Positions 1 to 9,609 are shown, counted from the stretch's first letter. The stretch: DNA of 64,000 nucleotides from Actinoplanes couchii (GCF_016862075.1 NZ_BOMG01000041.1:62001-126000); one strand, 5' to 3'. Made by a program: numbers and translations. The notes: generated by a model from the letters alone, not told the origin.

Positions 1-1197
1 GTGACGGTGCTGCTGCGGGGGGCTCTGGACGCTGAGGCGTACGAGGGCCTGCCGGGGGTGCAGGTGTGCTGCGGGAGCCTGGAGAAGCTGGCATCGGTCC
101 CGGCGTACGACACGGTGGTCGCTCTGGACGGCCTGGACCGCACCGCCTCCACCGAGGGCGCCGACCTGTCCTGGTCGGAAGGGCTGGACCGGCTGCTGCG
201 GGTGCTGCGCCCGGGCGGCCGGCTCCTGCTCGGGCACGCCAACCCGCTGGGCCTGCACCGGCTGTACGGCACCGCCGCGGCTGCCGGGGACGCCGACTGG
301 GTGGTGACCGCCGGGGACACCACCCGCCCGGCCGGGTTGTTCGAGTTGTGCGAGCGGCTGCACGCGTCCGGGCTGACGGTGTCACGGGACTACGCGGCGT
401 ACCCGGATCCGGTCCGCCCGACGACCCTGCTGAGCCGGACCGCGCTGGCCGACCCGGAGCGGCACGGTGTCCTGACGTCGGCGCTGCGCCGGGCCGGGCT
501 GCCGGCCGGTCCGCTGCTGGCCGACCCGCGCCCGCTCGCCGCCGAGCTGCTGCGGCACGGCCTGGCCACCGCCCTGGCCCCGTCGTGGCTGGTGGTGGCC
601 GCTTTTCCGAGCCATCAGGCGCCGCCGTTGCCGGCGATCCTGCCGGCCGGGCCGGAACCGGCGGGCCGCTGTCTGCACGACGAGTTGCTGACCGCCGCCC
701 GCCGCGGTGACCGGCCGGCGATGCGGGCGATGCTGACCGCCTGGCAGTCCGGGGACGCCGCCGGGGTGCCGGCCGACGCGATCGTGGTGGACGCCGCCGG
801 AAGGCTGCATCCGCTGACCGGCCCGGCGAAGGATCCGGTGCTGCACCGGCTGGCCGACGCGCTGCGTGACGAGGGCCAGGGCGACGAGACGGCCGAGTTG
901 CTGGCGGCGATGGCCGGCACCGAGGTCGCGCCGCTGCCGGTCGCGGTTCCGGAGACCCTGCGCGAGGGCAGCGCGGCGCACGACCGTCTGGCGGCCCGGG
1001 TCACCGACCTGCAGAGCCAATTGCTGTGGTACGAATCCCGCACGGCGACCCTGCAGGCCGACCTGGCCCGCGCGAACCGCATCATCGCGGTGCTGAAGGC
1101 GACCCCGGGCGGCCGGGCGGCCAAGGCGGTGCTGGACGGCGCCCGGACCGGCAAACGCCTGGCCCGGGCCGCCGTGCGCCGCATCAAGGCGAAGTGA
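1..1197 (+). CDS. Methyltransferase-like protein, 5' end cut by window edge
   Basis: The frame is open from the first base and ends at TGA 1195-1197 (398 residues visible). Residues 68-78 read VLRPGGRLLLG, the post-motif-III segment typical of class I SAM-dependent methyltransferases, but the glycine-rich SAM motif I is not visible, so the gene probably begins upstream and the GTG at base 1 is only an apparent start. Residues 327-365 look like a coiled coil and the tail is basic (RAAVRRIKAK). Tail-to-tail with the GT4 gene, whose end overlaps it by 14 bp. The neighbouring glycosyltransferases suggest a surface-polysaccharide or glycan cluster; the exact substrate cannot be told. Confidence 0.6.
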   Translation: MTVLLRGALDAEAYEGLPGVQVCCGSLEKLASVPAYDTVVALDGLDRTASTEGADLSWSEGLDRLLRVLRPGGRLLLGHANPLGLHRLYGTAAAAGDADWVVTAGDTTRPAGLFELCERLHASGLTVSRDYAAYPDPVRPTTLLSRTALADPERHGVLTSALRRAGLPAGPLLADPRPLAAELLRHGLATALAPSWLVVAAFPSHQAPPLPAILPAGPEPAGRCLHDELLTAARRGDRPAMRAMLTAWQSGDAAGVPADAIVVDAAGRLHPLTGPAKDPVLHRLADALRDEGQGDETAELLAAMAGTEVAPLPVAVPETLREGSAAHDRLAARVTDLQSQLLWYESRTATLQADLARANRIIAVLKATPGGRAAKAVLDGARTGKRLARAAVRRIKAK

Positions 1198-2314
1198 CGG
1201 CGCTCTTCCCGGCGGTCACTTCGTCGTAGAGGTCCTCCAAGCGCCGGGTCTGCGTCGCCAGGTCGAAGTTCTCCGCGACGTGGGCCCGGGCCGCGGTGCC
1301 GATCCGGTTGCGCAGGCCGGCGTCGCCGAGCAGCCGGGTGATCGACGCGGCCAGCGCGGCCGGGTCGCCTTCCGGGCTGAGCAGTCCGGTCTGCCCGTCC
1401 AGGACGGCTTCCGGGATGCCGCTGTGCCGGGTCGCCACCACCGGCAGGCCCAGCGCGGCGGCCTCCAGGATGGTGGTGGGCAGGCCCTCGGTGTCGCCGT
1501 CCGGCGCGGTCTTCGACGGCGCCGCCAGCATCCGGGACTCGGCGAGGTGCCGCTGCACCGACTCGGGCGGCTGACCGCCGACGAAGGTGGCGTCCACCCC
1601 GAGCTGTTCGGCGAGCTCCCGCATCCGCGGCAGCAGCGGCCCGTCCCCGATCAGCAGCGCCCGCGGCCGCGGCGAGTCCACCGCGGCCAGGGCGGTGAGC
1701 AGGTCGTCGACGCCCTTCTTGGCCACGAACCGGCCGACGAACACCACGTCCCAGCGTTTCGGGGCCATCGGGACGGTCGGCGGCACGGTGACACCGGTGT
1801 GGTGCACCCGCACCTTCGCCGGGTCGGCGCCCCAGCGCACGGCCTGTTCCCGGATCACCCCGGACACCGCGACGACCAGGGCGGCCCGGCCGAACACCGC
1901 GCGCAGGTTCCGGCGGTAGCGCACCCCGTGCAGGCCGGGGCTCTGCGGCTGGCGGGTCACGTCGTGGCCGTGCACGGTGACGATCAACGGCACCCCCAAC
2001 TGCTGGGCGGTACGGCTGACCAGCCAGCCGTCGCCACCGAAGTGGGCGTGCACCAGCTCCGGGCGGACCTCGCCGAGCACGGTCCGCAGCCGGGGGCTGG
2101 TCCCGGACAGCCGCAGCCGCAGGAACTCCCGGCTGCCGTCCGGGTAGGTGATCACGTCGTCCGGGCGGGCCAGCGCCGAGTCGATCCGGGTCGCCCCGAC
2201 GTAGGTGGGACTCCACCGGGTCAGCGAGTCGCCCTGCGCCCGGATGAACGTCTCCGAACCGAGCAGCAGCGCACTGCGCCAGATCGCGACCCGGCGCGGG
2301 TTCTCAGGCGACAT
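1184..2314 (-). CDS. Glycosyltransferase family 4 (GT-B fold)
   Basis: 376 residues, the usual length for a GT4 retaining glycosyltransferase. The family EX7E element is present at E266-x7-E274 (EGLPTTILE), preceded by the FVGRFVAKKG segment near residue 192 and followed by GLPVVATRHSGIPE. The N-terminal domain carries VHAHFGGDG and the VTVHGHD signature of the acceptor side. It probably transfers a nucleotide-activated sugar in the cytosol for an extracellular glycan. The ATG at 2312-2314 overlaps the 3' end of the GT2 gene by 11 bp, so the two are co-transcribed. Sugar donor and acceptor are unknown. Confidence 0.85.
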   Translation of the reverse strand: MSPENPRRVAIWRSALLLGSETFIRAQGDSLTRWSPTYVGATRIDSALARPDDVITYPDGSREFLRLRLSGTSPRLRTVLGEVRPELVHAHFGGDGWLVSRTAQQLGVPLIVTVHGHDVTRQPQSPGLHGVRYRRNLRAVFGRAALVVAVSGVIREQAVRWGADPAKVRVHHTGVTVPPTVPMAPKRWDVVFVGRFVAKKGVDDLLTALAAVDSPRPRALLIGDGPLLPRMRELAEQLGVDATFVGGQPPESVQRHLAESRMLAAPSKTAPDGDTEGLPTTILEAAALGLPVVATRHSGIPEAVLDGQTGLLSPEGDPAALAASITRLLGDAGLRNRIGTAARAHVAENFDLATQTRRLEDLYDEVTAGKSAVTSP

Positions 2315-3281
2315 CGACCGGCTCGGGGGCGGTGGCCGGTGCGGGCTGCGAACGGCGGCCGACGAGCAGGTCCCGGACCCGGGCCCGGACCGCCGGCGGC
2401 AGCGCCCAGATCTGCAGGTGGGTCAGGTAGTCCAGGGCGCCGGGACGGCCGTGCGCACGGGCCTCGGCCAGCAGCTCCCGGAAGTGCCTGCCCTGCCGTC
2501 CGGGGGCGGCCATCGAACTCATCACACTGAGAGTGAACGCCGCGTAGGCCCGCTCGGTGAACAGCGCGCGACTGCCGCGCAGCCACTCCAGCTGCTCCTC
2601 GTACGGGTTCTGCAGGCTGATCCGCTCCCGGTCCTCGTCCTGGTGCCAGAGCACCAGCGGCTCCTCGGCGTACAGCAGCTCCACCCCGTCCTCACGGACC
2701 GCGCGCAGCGCCCAGTCGAGTTCCTGCTGACGGCGCAGCCCGACGGTGAACGGCACCCGGCGCAGCAGCTCGGCCGGGGCCATGATGGTCGACGTCTGGA
2801 TGAAACCGTCACCGTAGAACAGGCCGCGGCGCACGGTGAAGTACTCGCTGAGCGGCTCACCGGCGGCCGGCAGCCGGCGCGGCATGATCGAGTCGGCGCG
2901 CGGGGTCCGGTTGATCAGCCGGGTCGCGACCACCGGATAGTCGGCGTTCGAACCGCCGGCCAGCTTCAGCTGGACCTCGAGCTTGTTCGGCAGCCACTCG
3001 TCGTCGTCGTCGAGCAGCGCCACGAACCGGCCGCGGGCCTGCTGGGCGCCGACGTTACGGGCGTGCGGGGCCTTGCGCCGCTCGGGCAGCACCTCCACCC
3101 GCAACCGGGAGTCGGCGATCCGGCCGAGAGCGGCCACGGTGTCCTCGTCCGGCCCGTCCACCACCACGATCACCTCGAGGCGGTCGTGGGTCTGGGCCAG
3201 GGCGCTGCCGACGGCACGGACCGCCAACTCGGGGCGGTTGCAGGTCGGGATGACGACGCTGACATCCGGTTCAGCAGACAT
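2304..3281 (-). CDS. Glycosyltransferase family 2 (GT-A fold)
   Basis: 325 residues. Begins VSVVIPTCNRPELA, the nucleotide-binding entry of GT2 enzymes, followed by ARNVGAQQARGRF and the metal-binding acidic run D91-D94 in LLDDDDEW. This is an inverting, metal-dependent glycosyltransferase, cytosolic, with no membrane segment. First gene of a minus-strand pair with the GT4 enzyme downstream (overlap 11 bp). ATG 3279-3281 is the first start in frame. Substrate not predictable; the context suggests exopolysaccharide or glycolipid assembly. Confidence 0.85.
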   Translation of the reverse strand: MSAEPDVSVVIPTCNRPELAVRAVGSALAQTHDRLEVIVVVDGPDEDTVAALGRIADSRLRVEVLPERRKAPHARNVGAQQARGRFVALLDDDDEWLPNKLEVQLKLAGGSNADYPVVATRLINRTPRADSIMPRRLPAAGEPLSEYFTVRRGLFYGDGFIQTSTIMAPAELLRRVPFTVGLRRQQELDWALRAVREDGVELLYAEEPLVLWHQDEDRERISLQNPYEEQLEWLRGSRALFTERAYAAFTLSVMSSMAAPGRQGRHFRELLAEARAHGRPGALDYLTHLQIWALPPAVRARVRDLLVGRRSQPAPATAPEPVDVA

Positions 3282-3504
3282 GAGTCGACTCGCTCACGTA
3301 GGGCGGGCCGTCTCCGGCGCGCGGCGGGGCGTGATCGACTCGACGCTATGGAGGCCGGACGGCCGGGGAGTTAATGCCGGACGCCGCGCAGAAGAGCAAC
3401 ATGGTGACGGACGGCGCACAGAAACCGAACAAACGGTTTCGCGCACCTCGCCGGGAGACGGTTCCGGCCCCGGGCCACAGGTTCGGTCCGTAGGGTGAAA
3501 CCGT
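3282..3504. promoter_or_regulatory. Divergent intergenic region with GAAACCG inverted repeat
   Basis: Separates the GT pair (minus) from the P-type ATPase (plus). It holds a 7-bp inverted repeat GAAACCG (3421-3427) / CGGTTTC (3434-3440) with 6-bp spacer, and a third GAAACCG at 3497-3503 directly before the ATPase ATG, overlapping the AGGGTG ribosome site. This could be an operator for the ATPase. An open frame of 39 codons (3374-3493, with GGGGAG upstream) also lies here but has no recognisable family. Confidence 0.35.
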
Positions 3505-6006
3505 ATGGATCAGGTGATGCTCGCGCCGGCCGAAGGCCTGACCACGGCCGAAGCCGACACGCGGCGCCGCCGGGGTGAGGGCAACACCGCCGTGCGGGGT
3601 GGCGGCCGGACCTACCCGGAAATCCTGCGGACCAACGTCTTCTCGTTCTTCAACCTGATCCTGTTCGTGATCGGCGCCGCCCTGCTCACCCTGGGCCGCT
3701 ACAGCGACGCCCTGGTCAGTGTCGGCCTGGGCCTGATCAACGCGGTGATCAGCGCGGCCCAGGAGATCCGGGCCAAACACAAACTGACCCGGCTGCAGCT
3801 GCTGGACCGGGCCGGGGTGCTGGTGCTGCGCGACGGCCGCGAGGTCGAACTCACCCCCGACCAGGTGGTCCGCGGCGACGTGCTGCGGGTCCGGCCCGGC
3901 GACCAGCTCGTGGTGGACGGCCCGCTGCTGGACGGCGGCCGGCTGGAGGCCGACGAGTCGCTGCTGACCGGCGAATCCGATCCGGTGGTCAAACACCCCG
4001 GCGACGAACTGCGCTCCGGCAGCCTCTGCGTCGCCGGCGACGGCCACCAGCTGGCCCGCGACGTCGGCGCGCACAGTTACGCCGGCCGGCTGACCGCCGA
4101 GGCCCGGGTGTCCACCACCGACCGGACACCCCTGCAGCGCAGCATCGAGTTCATCGTGCGCCTGGTGATGGCGCTGACCGTGCTGATGAGCGGCGCGATC
4201 GTGGCGCAGGCGATCCTCGAGGGCTTCAGCGTGCTGCGGGTCGTGCAGATCACCGCCGTGCTGTCCGGTCTCGTCCCGTACGGCCTGTTCTTCCTGATCG
4301 CCCTCGCCTACACCGCCGGGGCGGTCCGGATCGCCCGGTTCGGGGCGCTGGTGCAGCAGGTCAACGCGGTCGAGTCGGTCAGCAACGTGGACGTGGTCTG
4401 CACCGACAAGACCGGCACCCTGACCACCGGGCAGCTCACCCTGGAGGAGGTGGTGCCGCTGGACGGCCTGGACCACGCCGCCGAGGCGCTCGGCGGGCTG
4501 GCCCACCACGCGGCGACACCGAACCTGACCGCCCTCGCCCTCGCCGCCGCCCTGCCCGGACCGGTCTGGCAGGTCCGCGACGAGGTGCCGTTCTCGTCGT
4601 CGCTGCGCTGGTCCGGAATGGTCACCACCACCGGCACCTGGGTGCTGGGGGCACCCGACGCGCTCGCGGGACGCCTGCGCCGGGCGGTCGACGACGCGAC
4701 CGTCACCACCCGTACCGGCGAAGGGTTGCGGGTGTTGCTGTTGGCCCGGGCCGAGGACCCGGAAGCGGGACTGCGCGACGCGGCGGGCCGGCCGGAACTG
4801 CCGATGCTGGAACCGGTCGCCCTGGCGGTGCTCGCCGACGAACTGCGCCCCGACGTGATCGAGACGGTCGGCCGGTTCCACGCCGAAGGGGTCCGGATCA
4901 AGGTGCTGTCCGGCGACGACCCGCGAACCGTCGCCGCGATCGCCGCCCGCGCCGGGATCGGCCGCGACGTTCCGGTCGCCGGCGCCGAACTCGACGGCCT
5001 GGAGGACCCGGCACTGGACCGGCTCGTCGCGAAGACCAGCGTGTTCGGCCGGGTCGCCCCGGAACACAAGGAACGCATCGTACGGTCGCTGCGCCGGCAG
5101 GGCCGGTACGTGGCGATGATCGGCGACGGCGTCAACGACGCCCGCGCCCTGAAACAGGCGCACGTCGGTGTGGCGATGCGCAGCGGCAGCGCGGTCACCC
5201 GGGACGTCGCCGACATCGTGCTCGTCGACGACAGTTTCGCGGCGCTGCCCCCGGCCCAGCAGGAGGGCCGCCGGATCATCAACGGCATCGGGGTGTCGCT
5301 CTACGTCTTCCTCGCCCGGGTCGCCAGCCAGGGCCTGGTCATCCTGGCCGTGACCATGCTGGGGCTGTCGTTCCCCTACTCGCCGACCCAGGTCGGGCTG
5401 ACCATGTTCACCGTCGGCATCCCCACCGTGTTCCTCACGTTCTGGGCCAGACCGTCCCGGCCCGACCCGCACCTGCTGCGCAACCTGGTCCGGTTCGTGG
5501 TGCCCGCCGCGGTCGTCACGGCCACCTTCGGCACCGCCATCTACACGTCGCTGTACTCGCTGATCCAGCACGGGTTCAGCTCCGGGCGCACCCCGGAACG
5601 GATCGTGCACGAATTCGAACGCTCCACCGGGCTCACCTACGGGGTGGGGTCGGCCGACTTCACCGAGGCCGCCGCGACGATCCTGGCGCAGACCGGGCTG
5701 TCGACGTTCTTCTGCTACGCGTCGTTCCTGCTGATCGGCTTCCTGCTGCCGTACTCGAAGATGTTCTCGGCCTGGACCCGGCCCATCCGTGACCGGCGGC
5801 CGGTCCGCCTGGTGATGTGCCTGATGGGGCTGTTCAGCCTGGTGCTGTGCGTGCCGGCGCTGTGGGAGTACTTCGGGCTGATGGGGCCGTCCAAGCCGGT
5901 GTTCCTGGTGGTGCTGCCGGCGCTGATCCTCTGGTACCTGACGTTGACCGTGGTGTTCCGGTACCGGCTCTTCGACCGGCTCCTCGGCCTGGAAGCGCCG
6001 CGTTGA
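3505..6006 (+). CDS. P-type cation-transporting ATPase, CtpE-like
   Basis: 833 residues. The phosphorylation motif DKTGTLT has its aspartate at D301; the actuator motif LTGES lies near residue 154, and MIGDGVNDARALKQA marks the P-domain Mg site. The M4 segment reads GLVPYGLF instead of the PEGL/PEAL of classical calcium pumps; mycobacterial CtpE-type ATPases have a comparable GLVP-x-GL segment, so a divalent cation (calcium-like) role is plausible but inferred. About ten membrane helices, no N-terminal metal-binding domain. ATG chosen because AGGGTG stands 7 bp upstream. The upstream GAAACCG repeat may be its operator. Confidence 0.85.
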   Translation: MDQVMLAPAEGLTTAEADTRRRRGEGNTAVRGGGRTYPEILRTNVFSFFNLILFVIGAALLTLGRYSDALVSVGLGLINAVISAAQEIRAKHKLTRLQLLDRAGVLVLRDGREVELTPDQVVRGDVLRVRPGDQLVVDGPLLDGGRLEADESLLTGESDPVVKHPGDELRSGSLCVAGDGHQLARDVGAHSYAGRLTAEARVSTTDRTPLQRSIEFIVRLVMALTVLMSGAIVAQAILEGFSVLRVVQITAVLSGLVPYGLFFLIALAYTAGAVRIARFGALVQQVNAVESVSNVDVVCTDKTGTLTTGQLTLEEVVPLDGLDHAAEALGGLAHHAATPNLTALALAAALPGPVWQVRDEVPFSSSLRWSGMVTTTGTWVLGAPDALAGRLRRAVDDATVTTRTGEGLRVLLLARAEDPEAGLRDAAGRPELPMLEPVALAVLADELRPDVIETVGRFHAEGVRIKVLSGDDPRTVAAIAARAGIGRDVPVAGAELDGLEDPALDRLVAKTSVFGRVAPEHKERIVRSLRRQGRYVAMIGDGVNDARALKQAHVGVAMRSGSAVTRDVADIVLVDDSFAALPPAQQEGRRIINGIGVSLYVFLARVASQGLVILAVTMLGLSFPYSPTQVGLTMFTVGIPTVFLTFWARPSRPDPHLLRNLVRFVVPAAVVTATFGTAIYTSLYSLIQHGFSSGRTPERIVHEFERSTGLTYGVGSADFTEAAATILAQTGLSTFFCYASFLLIGFLLPYSKMFSAWTRPIRDRRPVRLVMCLMGLFSLVLCVPALWEYFGLMGPSKPVFLVVLPALILWYLTLTVVFRYRLFDRLLGLEAPR

Positions 6007-6044
6007 ATCCTCAGGTCTCCGGTCCGGGCGCCGACTGTGCGCCC

Positions 6045-7337
6045 ATGCGTTCCTTCCCGGCCGGCCGTTTTGTCATGGCCGGCGTCGCCTCGCTCGCGCT
6101 CGTCCTTTCGGGGGCCGCGCCCGCCCTGGCCGCGCCCGCCTCGGTGACCCGCACCTATGCCGGCACCGATGCGGTGATCGCCAACCCGGGGCGCGGGTTC
6201 TTCACCTATACCGAGACGCACCTGCGCGGCGACGGGTCCGGGTGGGAGCCGCTGGCCGCCGCCGACCTCACCGCCGCTGGTCACACCCTCGTCTTCCGGA
6301 TCGTCTACCTGGAGAAATACCAGGCCGTCGACACGATTTCCGCCGCTGACCTGGACCGTTTCCGCGCCGACCTGACCACCGCGCGCAAAGCCGGGGTGAA
6401 GCTGGTGCTGCGGTTCGCCTACACGGCCGATTCGGATCACGACGCCACGCCCGACCGCACGGTCGGACATATCCAACAAATCGGGAATGCGATATCGGCT
6501 GACGCGGATGTCGTCGCCGCCGTTCAGGCGGGATTCATCGGGCGCTGGGGCGAGTGGTACTACACCCGCAACTTCACCCGCACCGACCAGAGTGATCGCA
6601 AACGGGTGCTGGACGCGCTGCTGGCGGCGGTTCCGTCGACGGTTCCGGTGCAGGTGCGCACTCCGGCGTTCGCCCGGCGGCTGGCACCCGGCAACACCCG
6701 GGTCGGTGTGCACGACGACTGTTTCCTGGCCGGGGACGACGACTACGGCACCTACGCCGGGGACGACCGGGCGTGGTTGGCCGCGCGGGGTGCCACGACG
6801 CTGGTCGGCGGGGAGACGTGCGATCCGTCGGCACGATCCGGGTGGGCGAACGCGAACAAGGAGATGGCCGCTTACCACTGGACCTATCTGAATCCGTCGT
6901 TCAACGCCGACGTGCTCGACTCCTGGGGCGCCACGGGCCGCACCGAGGCGGCGAAACGGCTCGGTTACCGGTTGCGCCTGGTCAAGGCGGTCCTTCCGGC
7001 TTCGGCCAAGGCGGGTGCCAAGGTCCGCGTCTCCTTCACGATCACCAATCTCGGGTACGCCGCCCCGGTCCAGAATCGGCCGGTCCGCCTGCTCGTCGGT
7101 TCCCGGGCCGTCACTCTCGCCACCGACGTGCGCACCTGGCTCCCGGGGAGGACCGTGACGGTGACCGGCACGTTCACGGCCCCGGCGGGCTCGTATCCGC
7201 TCGCGCTCAGCCTGCCCGACCCGTCGCCACGGCTGGCGTCCACACCCGCCTACGCGATCCAGCTCGCCAACACCGGACTGTGGAACGCCACCACCGGCCG
7301 GAACTCGTTGAAGGCCACCCTGAAGGTGACCCGCTGA
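6045..7337 (+). CDS. Secreted DUF4874/DUF4832 protein
   Basis: 430 residues from the ATG at 6045. The N-terminus is a signal peptide with the cleavage-like stretch APALAAPA. The mature protein begins with the NPGRGFF hallmark of DUF4874, which has a glycosidase-like TIM-barrel appearance (GFIGRWGEWYY, VGGETCDPS), followed by a DUF4832 beta-sandwich from about residue 310. These two domains are usually found together in secreted, carbohydrate-related proteins of unknown activity. The frame is open further upstream into the ATPase but no signal peptide would then be exposed, so 6045 is preferred. Followed by a strong hairpin. Confidence 0.75.
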   Translation: MRSFPAGRFVMAGVASLALVLSGAAPALAAPASVTRTYAGTDAVIANPGRGFFTYTETHLRGDGSGWEPLAAADLTAAGHTLVFRIVYLEKYQAVDTISAADLDRFRADLTTARKAGVKLVLRFAYTADSDHDATPDRTVGHIQQIGNAISADADVVAAVQAGFIGRWGEWYYTRNFTRTDQSDRKRVLDALLAAVPSTVPVQVRTPAFARRLAPGNTRVGVHDDCFLAGDDDYGTYAGDDRAWLAARGATTLVGGETCDPSARSGWANANKEMAAYHWTYLNPSFNADVLDSWGATGRTEAAKRLGYRLRLVKAVLPASAKAGAKVRVSFTITNLGYAAPVQNRPVRLLVGSRAVTLATDVRTWLPGRTVTVTGTFTAPAGSYPLALSLPDPSPRLASTPAYAIQLANTGLWNATTGRNSLKATLKVTR

Positions 7338-7340
7338 CCA

Positions 7341-7382
7341 GCCCGGCCGGCTGCCTTGGGGGGTCTTGGCAGCCGGCCGGGC
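7341..7382. terminator. Bidirectional hairpin terminator
   Basis: Perfect 15-bp inverted repeat: left arm 7341-7355 (GCCCGGCCGGCTGCC), loop 12 nt, right arm 7368-7382. It sits exactly between two convergent genes (DUF4832 protein and CotH kinase) and probably serves both. Confidence 0.8.
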
Positions 7383-7388
7383 ATTCCA

Positions 7389-8927
7389 TCAGCTTTTCGT
7401 GACGAATTCACTGGTCGCCAGGAACTGGGTGCGTTCCCGGATCAACGTGGTCAGACTCTCCGCCTCGGTCGCGGTGGCCACCGGGTCCGAGCCGTCTACG
7501 GTGCCGATGACCTGCACGATCTCGTTGAGCCGATTCAGGGCCGCGGCATTGCCGTAGATCTTGTGGTAGAGCGCTTCGTACTGCTGCTGGTAGACGTCTG
7601 CGAAAGCCGTACCGGCAAGGAATCGCTCTTTGAGCTGGTGACCGCTCATGAAGCCACCCCGGCCGCCACCTTGGGGCATCTCCATGCCCTCCGGTGGCTG
7701 GAAGTCGCCGCCCGGCCGGCCGCCGCGCATTCCGCCGCCGCCCATGCTCACCGACTCGGTCGGCTCCTGGGTGGCGGAACCGGACAGGGTCAGGTTGTAG
7801 TCCCAGCCGACCACCGAGAACTTCCGGGTCGTCAGGTCGTACCAGAGGTAGTAGTTGCGCCCCGGACCGGCCATGTCGTCGAAATTGATCAGCAGGTTCT
7901 GGGTGGCGACGTATCTGGCGAACGACTCGACGTCGATGTGGTCGCCGAGATGCGCGGCGAACTCGGCGTCGTCGGCCGTGTTCACCCACCTGATCAGGTC
8001 GATGACCGGCTGCAGATCCTGACTGCCCTTCTTGTTGATCTGCTTGAAGTCGTCGGCGTACTCGGTCTGGTCGTCGCCCTGGTCGGTGAACTGGCTGGTC
8101 GACAGGCTCTTGTAGAGCACCCCGTTGTCGCCCAGGTCGTCGGCGAAGTTCTCGTCCGGGTGCTCGACGATCAGGCGTGCGGTGGTGGGCCGGTCGTTGA
8201 CGGTGAAGCTGGTGTACGAGTACGCCTGCGCGGGTTCCCCGGCCGCGGCCAGCACGTCCAGCGACACCGCCTCGTTGAGCACTGTCGCGCCGCCACCCAT
8301 GCCGCCGACCTGGACCGAGATCTCCCGGTGCCCCTGGTAGCGGCGTCCGTCGACGAACTCGTCGAAACGGATCAGCCAGGGCAGGTTCTCGGGTTCCTCG
8401 GCCTTGAGTTCGGTGCGGCCCCCGCCGCCCATCATGCCGCCGCCGGGGAAACCGCCGCCTTGTTGATCTCCGCCTGGAAAACCGCCGCCGGGCATACCGC
8501 CTCCTTGACGGCCGCCGCCGCGCCCGGTCTGGCGGGACTCACCGTTGCGGGTCAGACTCTGCAGCGTGGAGTTGCCCTTCAACCGGATCCCGACGCTGGG
8601 CAGACTCGTCCCGTCCAGCGTCAGGTCGGCTTCCAGGTACTCCTTCTCGTTCTCGTCCCAGAACGCGTCGAGCAGTCGCTGGTAGTCCTCGTCCCGGAAC
8701 GTGATCACGATGCGGTGTGCCTTACTCGTATCAAAAAGGTCGGTGGTGCCGGCGATGTCGACCGTCACCTTGTCGCCGTTCTCGTCGCTGGCGCTGGTGA
8801 CCAGCGGCGCGACCCGCACCGTGCTGAACACCACGGCGAACGCGAGCAGCGTGGCCGCGCAGGTGGCGAGCAGTTTCCAGTAGTGCCGGACGCGGACCGG
8901 GATCCGGTGCACCAGTCGGCGCTTCAT
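7389..8927 (-). CDS. CotH kinase family protein
   Basis: 512 residues from ATG 8927 (a GTG one codon earlier is also possible). One N-terminal membrane segment (LLATCAATLLAFAVVF) anchors an extracellular domain. CotH hallmarks are visible: GIRLKGNSTLQS, LYKSL, NLLINFDDM, NYYLWYD and the metal-binding-like VVGWDYNLTLSG. CotH proteins are atypical secretory-pathway protein kinases. Two glycine/methionine-rich low-complexity stretches interrupt the fold (about residues 130-175 and 395-425). The start overlaps the TGA of the DUF4956 gene (TGATG), so it is the last gene of a VTC-DUF4956-CotH operon; see findings. Confidence 0.85.
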   Translation of the reverse strand: MKRRLVHRIPVRVRHYWKLLATCAATLLAFAVVFSTVRVAPLVTSASDENGDKVTVDIAGTTDLFDTSKAHRIVITFRDEDYQRLLDAFWDENEKEYLEADLTLDGTSLPSVGIRLKGNSTLQSLTRNGESRQTGRGGGRQGGGMPGGGFPGGDQQGGGFPGGGMMGGGGRTELKAEEPENLPWLIRFDEFVDGRRYQGHREISVQVGGMGGGATVLNEAVSLDVLAAAGEPAQAYSYTSFTVNDRPTTARLIVEHPDENFADDLGDNGVLYKSLSTSQFTDQGDDQTEYADDFKQINKKGSQDLQPVIDLIRWVNTADDAEFAAHLGDHIDVESFARYVATQNLLINFDDMAGPGRNYYLWYDLTTRKFSVVGWDYNLTLSGSATQEPTESVSMGGGGMRGGRPGGDFQPPEGMEMPQGGGRGGFMSGHQLKERFLAGTAFADVYQQQYEALYHKIYGNAAALNRLNEIVQVIGTVDGSDPVATATEAESLTTLIRERTQFLATSEFVTKS

Positions 8928-9604
8928 CACAGGTCCGTCTGGTCGTACCCGGTCAGGACGGTGACGCGCTGCCCGCCGGTACGTTCGCCGAGCTTGGCGA
9001 TCAGCTCGCTGGGCTCGATGCCCTTCTTGAGCCGGACCGTGTACATCAGCTCGGTGAGCGCCCCGCCGCGGATGCTCTCCATGCTGACCAGTTCGAACTC
9101 GCTGGTCAGCCCGATCAGCACGTCCTGGATGTGTTCGGTGTAGTTGCCGTCCGGCGGGATCTGCACCTTGACGACCTGGCGCTGGACGTTGGCGGCGAAC
9201 CAGTTGAACCGGAACATCACCAGGATGATCAGGCTGATCGCGACGGCGGCGACGACGGCCAGGGTGTAGAAACGGGTGCCGGCGGCCATGCCGACGCCCA
9301 TCACCAGGAAGATGAACCCGACGTCCCGGGTCTCCTTGATCGCGTTCCGGAAGCGGACCACCGACAGGGCACCGACCAGGGCGAACGCCCGGGCGATGTT
9401 GGAGCCGACGACCAGCATGATCAGGGCGATCAGCATGCCCAGGATGACGAGCGTCTGCACGTACGACTGGGAGTACGACACGTTGCGGTGGGTGAACCGG
9501 TAGACCCAGGCGATGAACGCGCTGAGCACGAACGACAGCGACAGCGCGATGGCGATGTCACCGACGCTGAACGTGCCGGACAGATCCTGTACTTCGAAGG
9601 GCAT
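8927..9604 (-). CDS. DUF4956 integral membrane protein
   Basis: 225 residues from ATG 9604, chosen because everything upstream in this frame lies antisense-like within the VTC gene. N-terminal half holds three to four membrane helices (ALSLSFVLSAFIAWVY, VILGMLIALIMLVVGS, FIFLVMGVGMAAGTRF, ISLIILVMFRF) with the conserved-looking ALVGALSVVRFRNAIK segment between; the C-terminal 80 residues form a soluble alpha/beta domain. Lies 5 bp after the VTC-domain gene and overlaps CotH. DUF4956 has no known reaction; it is commonly found next to VTC and CotH genes, so it likely works with them at the membrane. Confidence 0.8.
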   Translation of the reverse strand: MPFEVQDLSGTFSVGDIAIALSLSFVLSAFIAWVYRFTHRNVSYSQSYVQTLVILGMLIALIMLVVGSNIARAFALVGALSVVRFRNAIKETRDVGFIFLVMGVGMAAGTRFYTLAVVAAVAISLIILVMFRFNWFAANVQRQVVKVQIPPDGNYTEHIQDVLIGLTSEFELVSMESIRGGALTELMYTVRLKKGIEPSELIAKLGERTGGQRVTVLTGYDQTDL

Positions 9605-9609
9605 GGTGG

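Noticed and set aside
3374..3493. 39-residue ORF before the P-type ATPase
   Set aside because: Has GGGGAG upstream but overlaps the GAAACCG repeat, is arginine/proline-rich and has no recognised family.
3346..5610. Minus-strand 754-codon frame across the P-type ATPase
   Set aside because: Low-complexity His/Gln/Gly product, no domain, antisense to a clear ATPase with all motifs.
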